64,000 nucleotides of DNA from Chlamydiota bacterium. Lineage in GTDB: Bacteria > Chlamydiota > Chlamydiia > Chlamydiales > Rhabdochlamydiaceae. The DNA is taken from the NCBI GenBank assembly GCA_022614855.1, contig JAKEHU010000005.1, positions 22,094-86,093 on the forward strand, read 5' to 3'. The translations under genes and the position numbers were made by a program. Position 1 is the stretch's first letter; every line of letters begins with the position of its first letter. The notes below the pieces were generated by a model. That model saw nothing but the letters and a program-made list of their open reading frames with translations, was not told the origin of the DNA and did no database searches. Positions 34,180 to 44,105 of this stretch are shown in pieces.

Positions 34180-35364
34180 CTAAAATCCAAGGGTTAGTCT
34201 AATGGTTAGGCCGTGCAAACCAATGAGACCATCATTGATAAAGGTTTCTTTGGGGCTACTGGGTCCACTTTGACTTGAACGATATACTTCTTGCAAATTA
34301 AACCATAAATTAAACTCATACCCTGCAAAAATTTCAATATCCCAATTATTAAATGCTTTCTGATAGGAGGGGCCTAAAAGAAATTGTGTATTTAGGGCAA
34401 ATCGAAAATCGCGATAATGGCTATTTCTAATGGAAATGTTTGGATCATTTTGGCCTAGAGGATTAAAAGTAGTGGTTTGAAAAGCCCTATTTTTATAACT
34501 GCCAATTAGAGTTGCAAAGGTAGCTTTTCCGGTTAAATAAAAGAATCTCCAAAACCAGTCCGCGGATAATCCCACTCGAAAGCCACCGCCTGTAAACCTC
34601 CAAAAGTTTTTTATTTTATCACTGTCTTGATTGAAGTTGGTATATTGAATCCTCCAATTTTGCCTTATCCAGCAAGCTACCGCTCCCGCTGCTAATTTCA
34701 AGCGAAGATGAGGATTGGGGTCAAAGACTCTTGCGATGAGCAAATCGATAAGATGATGGTGAAAATGCAATCGACTAGTTGCTTTTTCAAGAGGAGGGGG
34801 AGTAATTTCATTCCATGTTGCAATGAGAAAATGGTCTGCTGGCGACGGTTTTTTAGTTTTATTGGATCCTTTGTTGTAAAACCAGGTATATTGTCCGAGT
34901 AATTCCCAATATTTTGGAGAGTTGTAATAACCCAATGAAACACGAAAACCGGGAGACCAGTCAAACTTGCCATTTTTTACCTTTCCTTTTGCAAATGCTG
35001 GGCTTGGTCCCCAAGCGCCGCTCTTCATGGAAATGGCATAATCCAATGCATCTTCTTCTATTGTCCAGTAGAGAAATTCCAAATTTGTAAAGGTTTTTTC
35101 TCGCGTGACAAAGAGATGTTCTTCTTCTTCCACTTTTGCATGCGATACAGCCAAAATTGGCATTATACTCAAGTAAATTAAAAAATCGGCAAAAGACCAA
35201 GACCGATGCTTCAATTTTTTGAGCAGCGAAGCAGGCCATATGCGAAGCTGCATATGGTCGATGTGGCTGATCAGAAAAGTGAAGAGGGCGGTGCAGGGAT
35301 TTTGCCGATTTTTTAGTTTACTTGAGTATGAAATAGCAATGCAGATGAGCTGGTAAATTTTCAT
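34180..35364 (-). CDS. Legionella-MOMP-type outer membrane protein with MITE-altered N-terminus
   Basis: The product (394 aa) has a beta-barrel-like body from about residue 75 (FTNLEFLYWTIEEDALDYAI, WSPGFRVSLGYY, FRVGLSADWFWRFFYLTGKATFATLIGSY) and ends TIRLTLGF with a terminal Phe, like outer membrane porins of the Legionella MOMP family found in several environmental chlamydiae. A 163-base palindromic element (35166-35328) lies inside codons ~13-67 in frame. Before it stands MKIYQLICIAIS, after it MPILAVSHAK: apparently the two halves of a signal peptide. A new start within the element at 35253 could restore a signal peptide. The upstream gene stop overlaps its ATG. Confidence 0.85.
   Translation of the reverse strand: MKIYQLICIAISYSSKLKNRQNPCTALFTFLISHIDHMQLRIWPASLLKKLKHRSWSFADFLIYLSIMPILAVSHAKVEEEEHLFVTREKTFTNLEFLYWTIEEDALDYAISMKSGAWGPSPAFAKGKVKNGKFDWSPGFRVSLGYYNSPKYWELLGQYTWFYNKGSNKTKKPSPADHFLIATWNEITPPPLEKATSRLHFHHHLIDLLIARVFDPNPHLRLKLAAGAVACWIRQNWRIQYTNFNQDSDKIKNFWRFTGGGFRVGLSADWFWRFFYLTGKATFATLIGSYKNRAFQTTTFNPLGQNDPNISIRNSHYRDFRFALNTQFLLGPSYQKAFNNWDIEIFAGYEFNLWFNLQEVYRSSQSGPSSPKETFINDGLIGLHGLTIRLTLGF
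35166..35328. mobile_element. MITE-like palindromic element, type D, inside a coding region
   Basis: A 163-base element with terminal inverted repeats beginning TACTCAAGTAAATTAAAAAA (28 of 29 bases paired) and a nested CCATATGC / GCATATGG hairpin. It lies in the signal-peptide region of the outer membrane protein gene without breaking the frame. A diverged relative of one end is at 59401. Confidence 0.83.
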
Positions 35365-36263
35365 CGTATCCTCTCTTCTATTTTTGCAGATTCTATTGCT
35401 TCGTTATAGATTTTTAAAAGTTCGGAAAAACGTTTTTCCAACATGGTTTTTAAACTAGCTGTTTTTTCAAAAAGATATTTTTGCAAATTTTCTACGTTAA
35501 CAGGGCGAAGGCTGCCTACATCTAAAATCATGGGATGGTTATCTTCGTTTAAACCATAGTTTTTTTCCAAAATTGCGTCATCATCTCTGTATCCTTTAAG
35601 AGCACATGATCGAAAAAGATTGACGATTTCTTTAACAATTGCCCTTCCTCGATCATAATTTTTTTCCTTAAAAATTTGATCTAACATAGGGTAGATGAGA
35701 GTTCCTTTCTTCTGCAAAATAAAAGCAACCTTATTTAAATCGATGGTATATTTTATGTTGCAGCTATCGAAAACAGAAATTTTTTTATCGCGAAAGTAGG
35801 GTGAAACGAGCTGTACATATTCGACACCAGTTTCTTCTTTTAAATCGAGATAAGAACTTTTGTAACTTAAAAATGTCTCATTTAAGTGGATTAAGTCTTT
35901 TGTTTTTTTTTCAATTTTTTTCCAAGGAAAGAGATGGTTGAAAAAGTGGTTCATCCAAGGAAATGGCCTAAAAGAAGAATGAAAACGATACAGCTTAAGA
36001 ACATGTTTTTTATCTTCGCTTAGAAAAACAAACGTTTGATTTCCTTGATTAAAAAAGAAAAAAGGTTGGTTGATAATTTTTTCAATTTCCTCTTCTTTTT
36101 TGCGTTCAAGTGGAGGAATTTTCCATTTTTCTGCAGGGGAAAGGGTGGAATAGATGAATCTTTCGCAAAAATGGTGGTTGTGGGTAAAAAAGAATCGATC
36201 TACCCAGGTGAGATATAAAAGTAGAAAAAGTAGTGCAAAAAAAAAGAAAGTTTTTTGAACCAT
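35361..36263 (-). CDS. Membrane-anchored kinase-like protein
   Basis: The 300-residue product has an N-terminal transmembrane segment (MVQKTFFFFALLFLLLYLTWV). The rest shows pieces of a kinase-like fold: FVFLSEDKKHVLKLYRF (an ATP-lysine-like strand, about residue 80), GYRDDDAILEKNYGL (Asp and Asn as in HRD...N, about 225) and HPMILDVGSLRP (DFG-like, about 245). I infer a divergent kinase fold; the glycine loop is unclear. The ATG is inside a strong hairpin. The stop overlaps the outer membrane protein start by four bases. Confidence 0.65.
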   Translation of the reverse strand: MVQKTFFFFALLFLLLYLTWVDRFFFTHNHHFCERFIYSTLSPAEKWKIPPLERKKEEEIEKIINQPFFFFNQGNQTFVFLSEDKKHVLKLYRFHSSFRPFPWMNHFFNHLFPWKKIEKKTKDLIHLNETFLSYKSSYLDLKEETGVEYVQLVSPYFRDKKISVFDSCNIKYTIDLNKVAFILQKKGTLIYPMLDQIFKEKNYDRGRAIVKEIVNLFRSCALKGYRDDDAILEKNYGLNEDNHPMILDVGSLRPVNVENLQKYLFEKTASLKTMLEKRFSELLKIYNEAIESAKIEERIR

Positions 36264-36284
36264 ACGGATCTTATATCCGTATGG
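36260..36284 (-). promoter_or_regulatory. Hairpin covering the start codon of the kinase-like gene
   Basis: CCATACGGAT and ATCCGTATGG form a perfect 10-base stem with a five-base loop. On the minus strand the start codon of the kinase-like gene lies in the 3' arm of the stem, and no clear Shine-Dalgarno is seen. It may limit translation initiation. Confidence 0.5.
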
Positions 36285-36301
36285 TCCAAATTTGAAAAGA
36301 A

Positions 36302-36712
36302 TTAAGCGAGTTTTACCTGAATTTTCATGGGCTCAGCAGTTTTTGCTTTTAAGAAAGAAATGTTGAGTATTCCATGTTTGCAAACCGCATTTACCTTTTC
36401 ATTTGGATCTATGCAGTCTGGAAGAGGAATTTCATAAGCAAAGTTCTGCTTGCACTGAGAATGGTATTTCACATTTTCTCTTGCATCTTTTGCAACTGCT
36501 CTGATCAAAATTTTTCCTCGTTTTTGATCTATAGTCAATTCAACATCTTCTGGTTCTATTCCAGGAAGAGGTATGCCCATCATGAATTCTTTTTCATCTT
36601 CTGCGACTGTAATGCCCAATTCTCCACATTTTTCGGAGTAATTTGGAGCCACCCAGTTGCTGCAGATCTCATTGAATTCATTGAAAAGATCAGGGAAGAT
36701 AAACCGTGTCAT
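36302..36712 (-). CDS. Small heat shock protein, Hsp20 family
   Basis: Hsp20 proteins hold unfolding proteins in a refoldable state. The 136-residue product has an alpha-crystallin domain (about 35-130): ITVAEDEKEFMMGIPLPGIEPEDVELTI, a YEIPLPDCID turn and the GILNISFLKAK form of the GxL strand; a short Lys-containing tail follows. A perfect AAAGGAGG site precedes the ATG. An exact complement of this site lies 55 bases further upstream in the leader, which suggests temperature-sensitive translation. Confidence 0.93.
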   Translation of the reverse strand: MTRFIFPDLFNEFNEICSNWVAPNYSEKCGELGITVAEDEKEFMMGIPLPGIEPEDVELTIDQKRGKILIRAVAKDARENVKYHSQCKQNFAYEIPLPDCIDPNEKVNAVCKHGILNISFLKAKTAEPMKIQVKLA

Positions 36713-36717
36713 AAGAA

Positions 36718-36788
36718 CCTCCTTTATGGGTTAGAACGTGACCAAACTCACGTTATTTTTTACATTTCCCACTTTAGCAAAAAGGAGG
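36718..36788 (-). promoter_or_regulatory. Candidate RNA thermometer in the hsp20 leader
   Basis: On the minus-strand RNA, CCTCCTTT (complement of 36781-36788) can pair perfectly with the Shine-Dalgarno AAAGGAGG (complement of 36718-36725). Between them AACGTGA/TCACGTT (36735-36754) forms a second stem. This sequestration of the ribosome-binding site before an hsp20 gene is the arrangement of ROSE-like thermometers. An AT-rich TATAAT-containing stretch lies upstream. Confidence 0.6.
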
Positions 36789-36841
36789 ATTTAAATCTAG
36801 CAGTCTAGTTATATATTTGCTAAATTATATATATAAAATGT

Positions 36842-37807
36842 TTATTTACAATCATTTATAAATTGATTTGCTCGTTCTTCAGACCAGTATCTTCCAATGA
36901 TATGTTTTTTGATGAATCCCTGATGGCCCCCGTCATAGGGAAATTCTAACGTTACAAAGTTGCTGGCCTGGCATTCTTCTATGGGAAAACAGGCGGGATG
37001 CAAAAATGGATCATTTTTGGCATTGATCACAAGTGTAGGAATTCGAATAAGAGGAATGCTTTTCTTACAGCTGCATTCAGCGTAATAATGCATCGCATCT
37101 TTATATCCGACCATCGGTGCTGTAAAATAATTATCGAAATCGATCAGATCGTGGATTTTTGAGACCTGCAATCCAGAGAAAAGATGGGGATAGAGCTTTG
37201 CTTTCTGTTCCATTTTTGTTTTTAAAGTTGCAAGAAAGCGGTTGAGATAGATGCGATTGATTCCAGAAGAGAGTTCTTGTGCACAAGCATAAAGATCGCA
37301 AGGAACAGAAAAGACCAAAGCTTTGGCAATTTCGGTAGGCAATCTATCAGAATGGTCACCGAGGTATTTTAAGGTAACGCTCCCACCTAGACTAAATCCA
37401 ATTAGGATGATTATTTTGTATTTTTTAAGCGATACTGCATGGTCGACGACTTTTTTTAAATCATCGATACATCCTGCATGGTAAAGGCGAACTGATCGGT
37501 TGATCTCTCCACTACAACTTCTAAAATTCCATGAAAGAGTATCCCATTTTTGTCCATTGCATTCTTTAACCATTCCGCGCACATAAGGTTGATAAGAACT
37601 TCCTTCAAGTCCATGAGAAATGATGATAAGTCTAGGATTTCCTAAACAAGACCAATCCAGATCGAGAAAGTCTCCATCATCCGTTGTGATTCTTTCACGT
37701 TCATATACAACTCCTTCAACTCTGCGAAAAAGAGCAGGAATGATTGTTTGGGCATGCTTCCCTCCAATCCATAGAGGTGCTTTATATGTCGATGTGATGA
37801 TCGGCAT
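36842..37807 (-). CDS. YheT-family alpha/beta hydrolase
   Basis: The 321-residue product begins with the YheT signature APLWIGGKHAQTIIPALF and has the hydrolase fold: oxyanion IIISHGLEGSSYQPY, NFRSCSGE, nucleophile elbow IGFSLGGSVTLKYLGD (Ser near residue 145), acid NAKNDPFL and His in YDGGHQGFI. Family members are little-studied esterases. The start overlaps the end of the following AsmA-like gene by 26 bases, suggesting co-expression. Confidence 0.92.
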   Translation of the reverse strand: MPIITSTYKAPLWIGGKHAQTIIPALFRRVEGVVYERERITTDDGDFLDLDWSCLGNPRLIIISHGLEGSSYQPYVRGMVKECNGQKWDTLSWNFRSCSGEINRSVRLYHAGCIDDLKKVVDHAVSLKKYKIIILIGFSLGGSVTLKYLGDHSDRLPTEIAKALVFSVPCDLYACAQELSSGINRIYLNRFLATLKTKMEQKAKLYPHLFSGLQVSKIHDLIDFDNYFTAPMVGYKDAMHYYAECSCKKSIPLIRIPTLVINAKNDPFLHPACFPIEECQASNFVTLEFPYDGGHQGFIKKHIIGRYWSEERANQFINDCK

Positions 37808-38561
37808 GGGTAGTGGTAATTTCAGGACTTTCGATTGGAATTTTTTTAGGTAGGCAATTGAACATTCCTTTAAATGGTTTTAAAAGTGTATCAACGGCTT
37901 TTTCAGGTGTATCAAAAATGTCTTTCAACATATTTTTTAAATTTTGCTTTAGGAATACAGATTTAAGCATTTCACCTAAAACAGAATTTAAGAGTTGATC
38001 CATTGGGAGGCCACCTTCACTCGTGATATTGGTCAATTCAATTTTGTCAATAATGGGGAGTTTTTTTACAGATCCCCCTTCTTTTAGAAAGATGACCGAA
38101 GTGGCAATATTGCGCAAAATCAGTTTTTTTATGAGAACAGACCGCTCCTTTACCTCTTTTTGATTTCCTAAATTTGCCTCTTTTTTGTAGTTCGACATGA
38201 TGACTGTCCAATTTCCTGTTGTGGCGGAGGCGGAATCAAAGGCAAGTCCTAAATAGATATTATTGATGTCAATTTCTTCAATCGTAACATTTTCACTCAT
38301 GTATCGTGTTATGGGAGCTTTAATCGATATTTTTTCTGATGAAAAAGCTTTAGGTAATGCTGTGTACTCTGCAGGATTGCCTATTTCCAAATCCGAGACG
38401 GAAATAGTAGCTGGAAGAATTCTTATGCTGCGTATGGAAACAGCTACTTTTAATTTTTTAGATAAATTATTGGCTACCATATCCGGAATACGAGACCATC
38501 CGAAAAAGAGGACAATGGCAATGATAAGAATAAATAATAGGAAAATGGTAGAAATTTTCAT
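37782..38561 (-). CDS. AsmA/DUF748-like membrane-anchored protein
   Basis: The 259-residue product has an N-terminal anchor (ISTIFLLFILIIAIVLFFGW) and then KKLKVAVSIRSIRILPATISVSDLEIGNPAEY, the pattern of AsmA-like proteins in which a beta-rich repeat faces the periplasm. The middle and end carry IKKLILRNIATSVIFLKEGG, helical segments and LLKPFKGMFNCL. AsmA-like proteins are linked with lipid transport and envelope assembly; here that is family-level inference. It shares an overlap with the YheT gene. A remnant of a type B palindrome lies directly upstream. Confidence 0.68.
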   Translation of the reverse strand: MKISTIFLLFILIIAIVLFFGWSRIPDMVANNLSKKLKVAVSIRSIRILPATISVSDLEIGNPAEYTALPKAFSSEKISIKAPITRYMSENVTIEEIDINNIYLGLAFDSASATTGNWTVIMSNYKKEANLGNQKEVKERSVLIKKLILRNIATSVIFLKEGGSVKKLPIIDKIELTNITSEGGLPMDQLLNSVLGEMLKSVFLKQNLKNMLKDIFDTPEKAVDTLLKPFKGMFNCLPKKIPIESPEITTTHADHHIDI

Positions 38562-38572
38562 CTTTTTCTCTC

Positions 38573-38607
38573 AGAGACTGTTGTCGAATTAAGACTTCAC
38601 AGTCTCT
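38573..38607. repeat. Internally deleted type B palindromic element
   Basis: The left end AGAGACTGTTGTCGAATT matches the left end of the full type B element at 16 of 18 bases, and the right end ends in CAGTCTCT like it. The ~140-base interior is missing. It lies just upstream of the AsmA-like gene. Confidence 0.6.
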
Positions 38608-38660
38608 AATTCTAGACAATAATAAAAAAAAAAGTAGATGGCAAGAGGCTAAACGAGGTT

Positions 38661-38693
38661 AAAAAAAAGGGCGCTTATTCAATAAGCGCCCTT
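38661..38693 (-). terminator. Rho-independent terminator of the groESL operon
   Basis: AAGGGCGCTTATT and AATAAGCGCCCTT form a GC-rich hairpin (38667-38693) followed on the minus strand by a run of eight T. It lies 33 bases after the groEL stop. Confidence 0.9.
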
Positions 38694-38725
38694 AATTCAG
38701 CTTTAGCCTTCAGTTTTAGCCCTTT

Positions 38726-40686
<1,961 letters not shown>

Positions 40687-40731
40687 ACAATCTCCTTGAT
40701 TTTCAAGAAATGAAAGAAAATTCTATCATAG

Positions 40732-40760
40732 ATTTTAGATAATAGCTAATTTTTTTGCAA
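40732..40760 (-). promoter_or_regulatory. groESL promoter
   Basis: On the minus strand TTGCAA (40760-40755) and TAAAAT (40737-40732) are separated by 17 bases, about 46 bases before the groES start codon. The CIRCE-like repeat lies just upstream of the -35 box. Confidence 0.6.
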
Positions 40761-40766
40761 ATAAAT

Positions 40767-40793
40767 TTAGCAATATCTGGTCAAGACTGCTAA
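40767..40793. promoter_or_regulatory. CIRCE-like HrcA operator
   Basis: TTAGCAATA and GACTGCTAA are separated by exactly nine bases, matching the CIRCE consensus TTAGCACTC-N9-GAGTGCTAA at 15 of 18 arm positions with the correct geometry. HrcA should bind here and repress groESL. It lies between groES and pepF and upstream of the groES -35 box rather than over the start site. Confidence 0.8.
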
Positions 40794-40833
40794 AATTGCA
40801 AGAAAAAATTTTAATTGTAACATAGGAAAAAAA

Positions 40834-42672
40834 ATGAACATTATGCTCAAACAAACAATGCCAAAAAAACTCAAAGAACGAACCGAAATTGATCCTGCAG
40901 ATTGTTGGGATTTAACCTCTCTCTATTCTTCTCCTTTGAAGTGGGAAGAGGATTTTGCAAAGTGGGCAAGGCCAAATGACACTCCTCACTGGCCTGAAAT
41001 TGAAGGTTTTAAGGGAACTCTTGCAACTGGAGATGAGCAGGTTAAAAAACTTCTTCACACCTGTTTTTCGATTGAGCGCTTTCTCTCAAAACTCTATACC
41101 TACGCCCATCTCAAACATGATGAGGATATTGCCAATGATACTAACAAACAGCGCTACTCGAGAATTTGCTCTATGTGTATCGAATTTAAACAGGAGACAT
41201 CTTGGATTGAACCCGAACTACTCTCTCTTCAAGAAAATATTTTAAATCGATATTTATCAAGTAATATTTTAACAGAATATTGGGTCTATCTCAAAAAAAT
41301 TAAACGGTTAAAGCCGCATACTCTTTCTGAGGATAAGGAATTTTTGATTGCAATGGCGTATAAAGCGTTTGAGGGGTCTTCCAAAACTTTTAGCGCTTTC
41401 GATAATGCAGATTTGAAATTCCCCCCTGCAAAAAATGAAAAAGGAGAAGAACTCGAACTATCTCATGCAAAATTTTTGCTTTTTCTTCGCAGTAGAGATC
41501 GGTTTTTAAGAGAATCTGCTTTTAAAAATGTCCATCGATCCTACCTAGGTTTCGAAAACACCTTGTGTGAATTAATTAACGGGCAGATGCAGGTCCATGC
41601 TTTTGAAGCGAAAGCGAGAAATTATTCCTCTTCGCTTGAAGCTGCACTATTTCCCAATCAAATCGACACTGCAGTTTATCACAATTTAATTCAAACGGTA
41701 AGGTCGCATCTTCCTTCTCTTCATCGGTATATCAAAAAGCGAAAACAATATTTGGGCTATTCCACTCTTCATTGCTACGATCTGCATGTTCCTCTAGTTG
41801 AAGAGGTCGATTTTTCTTATGATTATTCCACTGCAGAAAATCTTGTTGTAGAATCTGTTTCTCCACTCGGGAAAGAATATCAGTCTGTTTTATCCAATGG
41901 GTTGAAAAAAAGGGGTTGGGTAGATCGATTTGAAAATAAAAGAAAGCGATCTGGAGCCTATTCTAGTGGTTGCTATGACAGTTTTCCTTATATTTTAATG
42001 AATTTTCAAGGTGCTTTTCATGACCTCATGACACTTGCTCATGAAGCTGGTCATAGCATGCATTCATATTTTAGTTGGAAACATCAGCCATTTCAATATG
42101 CAAATTACTCCATTTTTGTTGCAGAAGTTGCCTCCACTTTTAATGAAGAATTGCTTTTTGACTATTTGCTTTCGCAAGAATCTGATTTGAAAAAAAAGAG
42201 ATTTATTATCAATCAAAAAATAGACGACATTCGAGCAACTTTTTTTAGACAGGTGATGTTTGCAGAATTTGAATTGCAGTTACATGAGTGGGCCACAAAA
42301 AATGTTCCTCTTACTCCAGCCTTGCTCAAAGAGACTTACAAAAAATTAAATGCAGATTATTTTGGGGAGGATCTTTTCCTCGATGAGGAAATTGCAATTG
42401 AATGGGCTCGCATTCCCCATTTCTACTATAATTTTTATGTGTATCAATATGCAACGGGGATTAGCGCTGCTTTAGCTCTATATGATCTAATTAAAACAGG
42501 GGATAAAAAAGCTAAGGAACAATATCTCAACTTTATCTCTTCTGGTTCGAGCAAATATCCCGTAGAATTATTGAAATTGGCAGGAGTGGATTTAACAACA
42601 AAAAATCCAATTGAGTCTACCATTCGGCGGTTTGATCGATTAGTGGAAAATTTTTTTGAGAATTTAACTTGA
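40834..42672 (+). CDS. pepF: Oligoendopeptidase F (M3 family)
   Basis: PepF is a zinc metallopeptidase that trims oligopeptides. The 612-residue product has the zinc motif HEAGH at 403-407, followed by the M3B glutamate region FVAEVASTFNEELLFDYLL, and the C-terminal FYYNFYVYQYATGISAALAL typical of PepF. Length is normal. The gene is divergent from groES across the CIRCE-like operator. A second in-frame ATG at residue 4 is possible. Confidence 0.96.
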   Translation: MNIMLKQTMPKKLKERTEIDPADCWDLTSLYSSPLKWEEDFAKWARPNDTPHWPEIEGFKGTLATGDEQVKKLLHTCFSIERFLSKLYTYAHLKHDEDIANDTNKQRYSRICSMCIEFKQETSWIEPELLSLQENILNRYLSSNILTEYWVYLKKIKRLKPHTLSEDKEFLIAMAYKAFEGSSKTFSAFDNADLKFPPAKNEKGEELELSHAKFLLFLRSRDRFLRESAFKNVHRSYLGFENTLCELINGQMQVHAFEAKARNYSSSLEAALFPNQIDTAVYHNLIQTVRSHLPSLHRYIKKRKQYLGYSTLHCYDLHVPLVEEVDFSYDYSTAENLVVESVSPLGKEYQSVLSNGLKKRGWVDRFENKRKRSGAYSSGCYDSFPYILMNFQGAFHDLMTLAHEAGHSMHSYFSWKHQPFQYANYSIFVAEVASTFNEELLFDYLLSQESDLKKKRFIINQKIDDIRATFFRQVMFAEFELQLHEWATKNVPLTPALLKETYKKLNADYFGEDLFLDEEIAIEWARIPHFYYNFYVYQYATGISAALALYDLIKTGDKKAKEQYLNFISSGSSKYPVELLKLAGVDLTTKNPIESTIRRFDRLVENFFENLT

Positions 42673-42726
42673 AAAAAATATCTCATTCGTTACTAATTGT
42701 TTTTCTTTTTGTGTCTAAGGAAAATT

Positions 42727-43005
42727 ATGGGAAAAAAGTATAAAGATTGTTTTATTGTAATTAATGAGAAGGGATTGCATACAAGACCATCTACTGAGCT
42801 GGTAAAGTGTGCTGCAAGCTTTAGATCCCAGGTATCCTTGGCTTATCAAGATTTTGTCGTGAATGCAAAATCTCTTTTGGGAATACTCATGCTTGCCGCA
42901 TCAAAGGGTGCAAAAGTTTATGTGGAAGCCGAAGGCGAAGATGCAGAAGAAGCTGTGAAGACCATTTTGCGCCTCGCAGAGAACAAATTTAACATTAAAT
43001 ACTAA
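42727..43005 (+). CDS. ptsH: HPr-like phosphocarrier protein
   Basis: HPr carries phosphate from Enzyme I to sugar-specific components, or acts as a regulator. The 92-residue product from the ATG at 42727 (AAGGA site just upstream) has the active-site GLHTRPSTELV with His18 and the regulatory Ser region NAKSLLGILML with Ser49, so both phosphorylation sites are kept. Chlamydiae have an incomplete PTS, so a regulatory role is likely. It ends seven bases from the convergent bifunctional-nuclease-like gene. Confidence 0.93.
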   Translation: MGKKYKDCFIVINEKGLHTRPSTELVKCAASFRSQVSLAYQDFVVNAKSLLGILMLAASKGAKVYVEAEGEDAEEAVKTILRLAENKFNIKY

Positions 43006-43011
43006 TGCAAA

Positions 43012-43419
43012 TTATTCTTCTAAAGCGATGACTTTTTCAAGAAGTTCTTTTTTGCACAAAACGGGTACTTTATTTAAGACTGCTAGCATGATGCAATCGC
43101 TTGGCCTTGCATCTATTTCGAGGATATGTCTTTCTTCTCCTAGAGTCTTTTCTAAAAAGAGGCGGGCAAAGTAGATTGTATCTTCCATATCGTGAATGAC
43201 GACTTGCAAGATTTTGATGTCAAATCCCTTGAATACGGCATTGATGAGGTCTTGTGTAAAAGGGCGCTGCCTTGGCTCTTCTGTGAGATATTGTTGTATT
43301 GTCTTTCCGACACTTGGTTCTGTATAGATTGCAAATTGTTTTTTATCAGTGCCCAATATGATCACGGTATAGGCTTTCGATTGCATGATTTTTTTAAAGG
43401 TAACCGGTACGAGTTGCAT
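43012..43419 (-). CDS. Bifunctional nuclease-like (DUF151) protein
   Basis: The product (135 aa from ATG 43419; a GTG two codons upstream is an alternative) matches the DUF151 / bifunctional nuclease family: YTVIILGTDKKQFAIYTEPSVGKTIQ near the N-terminus, then RPFTQDLINAVFKGFDIKILQVVIHDMEDTIYFARL, then IDARPSDCIMLAVLNKVPVLCKKELLEK. Members in plants and bacteria have been tied to nuclease activity and to chaperone or stress functions. It directly follows rpiA with the start next to its stop, so the two are coupled. Confidence 0.88.
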   Translation of the reverse strand: MQLVPVTFKKIMQSKAYTVIILGTDKKQFAIYTEPSVGKTIQQYLTEEPRQRPFTQDLINAVFKGFDIKILQVVIHDMEDTIYFARLFLEKTLGEERHILEIDARPSDCIMLAVLNKVPVLCKKELLEKVIALEE

Positions 43420-43424
43420 TAGCA

Positions 43425-44105
43425 CTAACCTACTATTTTTACTTCCCCATTTAAATAACCTATAATCAATTTTTGTACTAAATTAAAGAAAAACCCTGTT
43501 TCAACAATACCTGGAATCTGTCTAATCTGCTTTTGATCATGCATAGGATTGTCTCTGGGACTATCAAACTGAATGTCAAAGATGTAATTATTATTATCGG
43601 TTATGAAAAAAGATCTGTCTTCATTTTTTCGCCAAGAGCCATGATATCCTAACTTTTCTAGTTTTTTTTTCGTTGCAAGGCAACCATAGGGGATGATCTC
43701 AACAGGAAGTGGATGTTTCCCAAGTTTTTCTACTTGTTTGGTCTCATCTATGATGATAACCACCTCTTTGCTCATAGAAGCCATGATTTTTTCTCGAAGA
43801 AGTGCACCACCACCTCCTTTAATCATTTGCTTTAAAGGATCTACTTCATCTGCTCCGTCAATGGATAAATCGATAGAAGCCACTTTTTTGGGATCAATGA
43901 GAGGAATTCCGCCTTTGGAAGCAAGAATTTCTGATTTTACTGAACTTGCAATTGCTTTAAATTTTACTCCTTCTTTGTATCGCGAAATAAGCTCTTCAAT
44001 AAAAAATTGGGCGGTAGTTCCGGTTCCAAGGCCGATGGTCATGCCATCTTGAATAAGCCGCACAGCTTTTTTGGCAATCTTCCTTTTTATTTCTTCGAGT
44101 TGCAT
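43425..44105 (-). CDS. rpiA: Ribose-5-phosphate isomerase A
   Basis: RpiA interconverts ribose 5-phosphate and ribulose 5-phosphate in the pentose phosphate pathway. The 226-residue product has IGLGTGTTAQFFIEEL (phosphate loop), SIDLSIDGADEVDP with catalytic Asp residues, MIKGGGGALLREKI and DPKKV-type positions. The ATG at 44105 lies at the very edge of a palindromic element (44104-44268), so its leader must come from that element. Confidence 0.96.
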   Translation of the reverse strand: MQLEEIKRKIAKKAVRLIQDGMTIGLGTGTTAQFFIEELISRYKEGVKFKAIASSVKSEILASKGGIPLIDPKKVASIDLSIDGADEVDPLKQMIKGGGGALLREKIMASMSKEVVIIIDETKQVEKLGKHPLPVEIIPYGCLATKKKLEKLGYHGSWRKNEDRSFFITDNNNYIFDIQFDSPRDNPMHDQKQIRQIPGIVETGFFFNLVQKLIIGYLNGEVKIVG

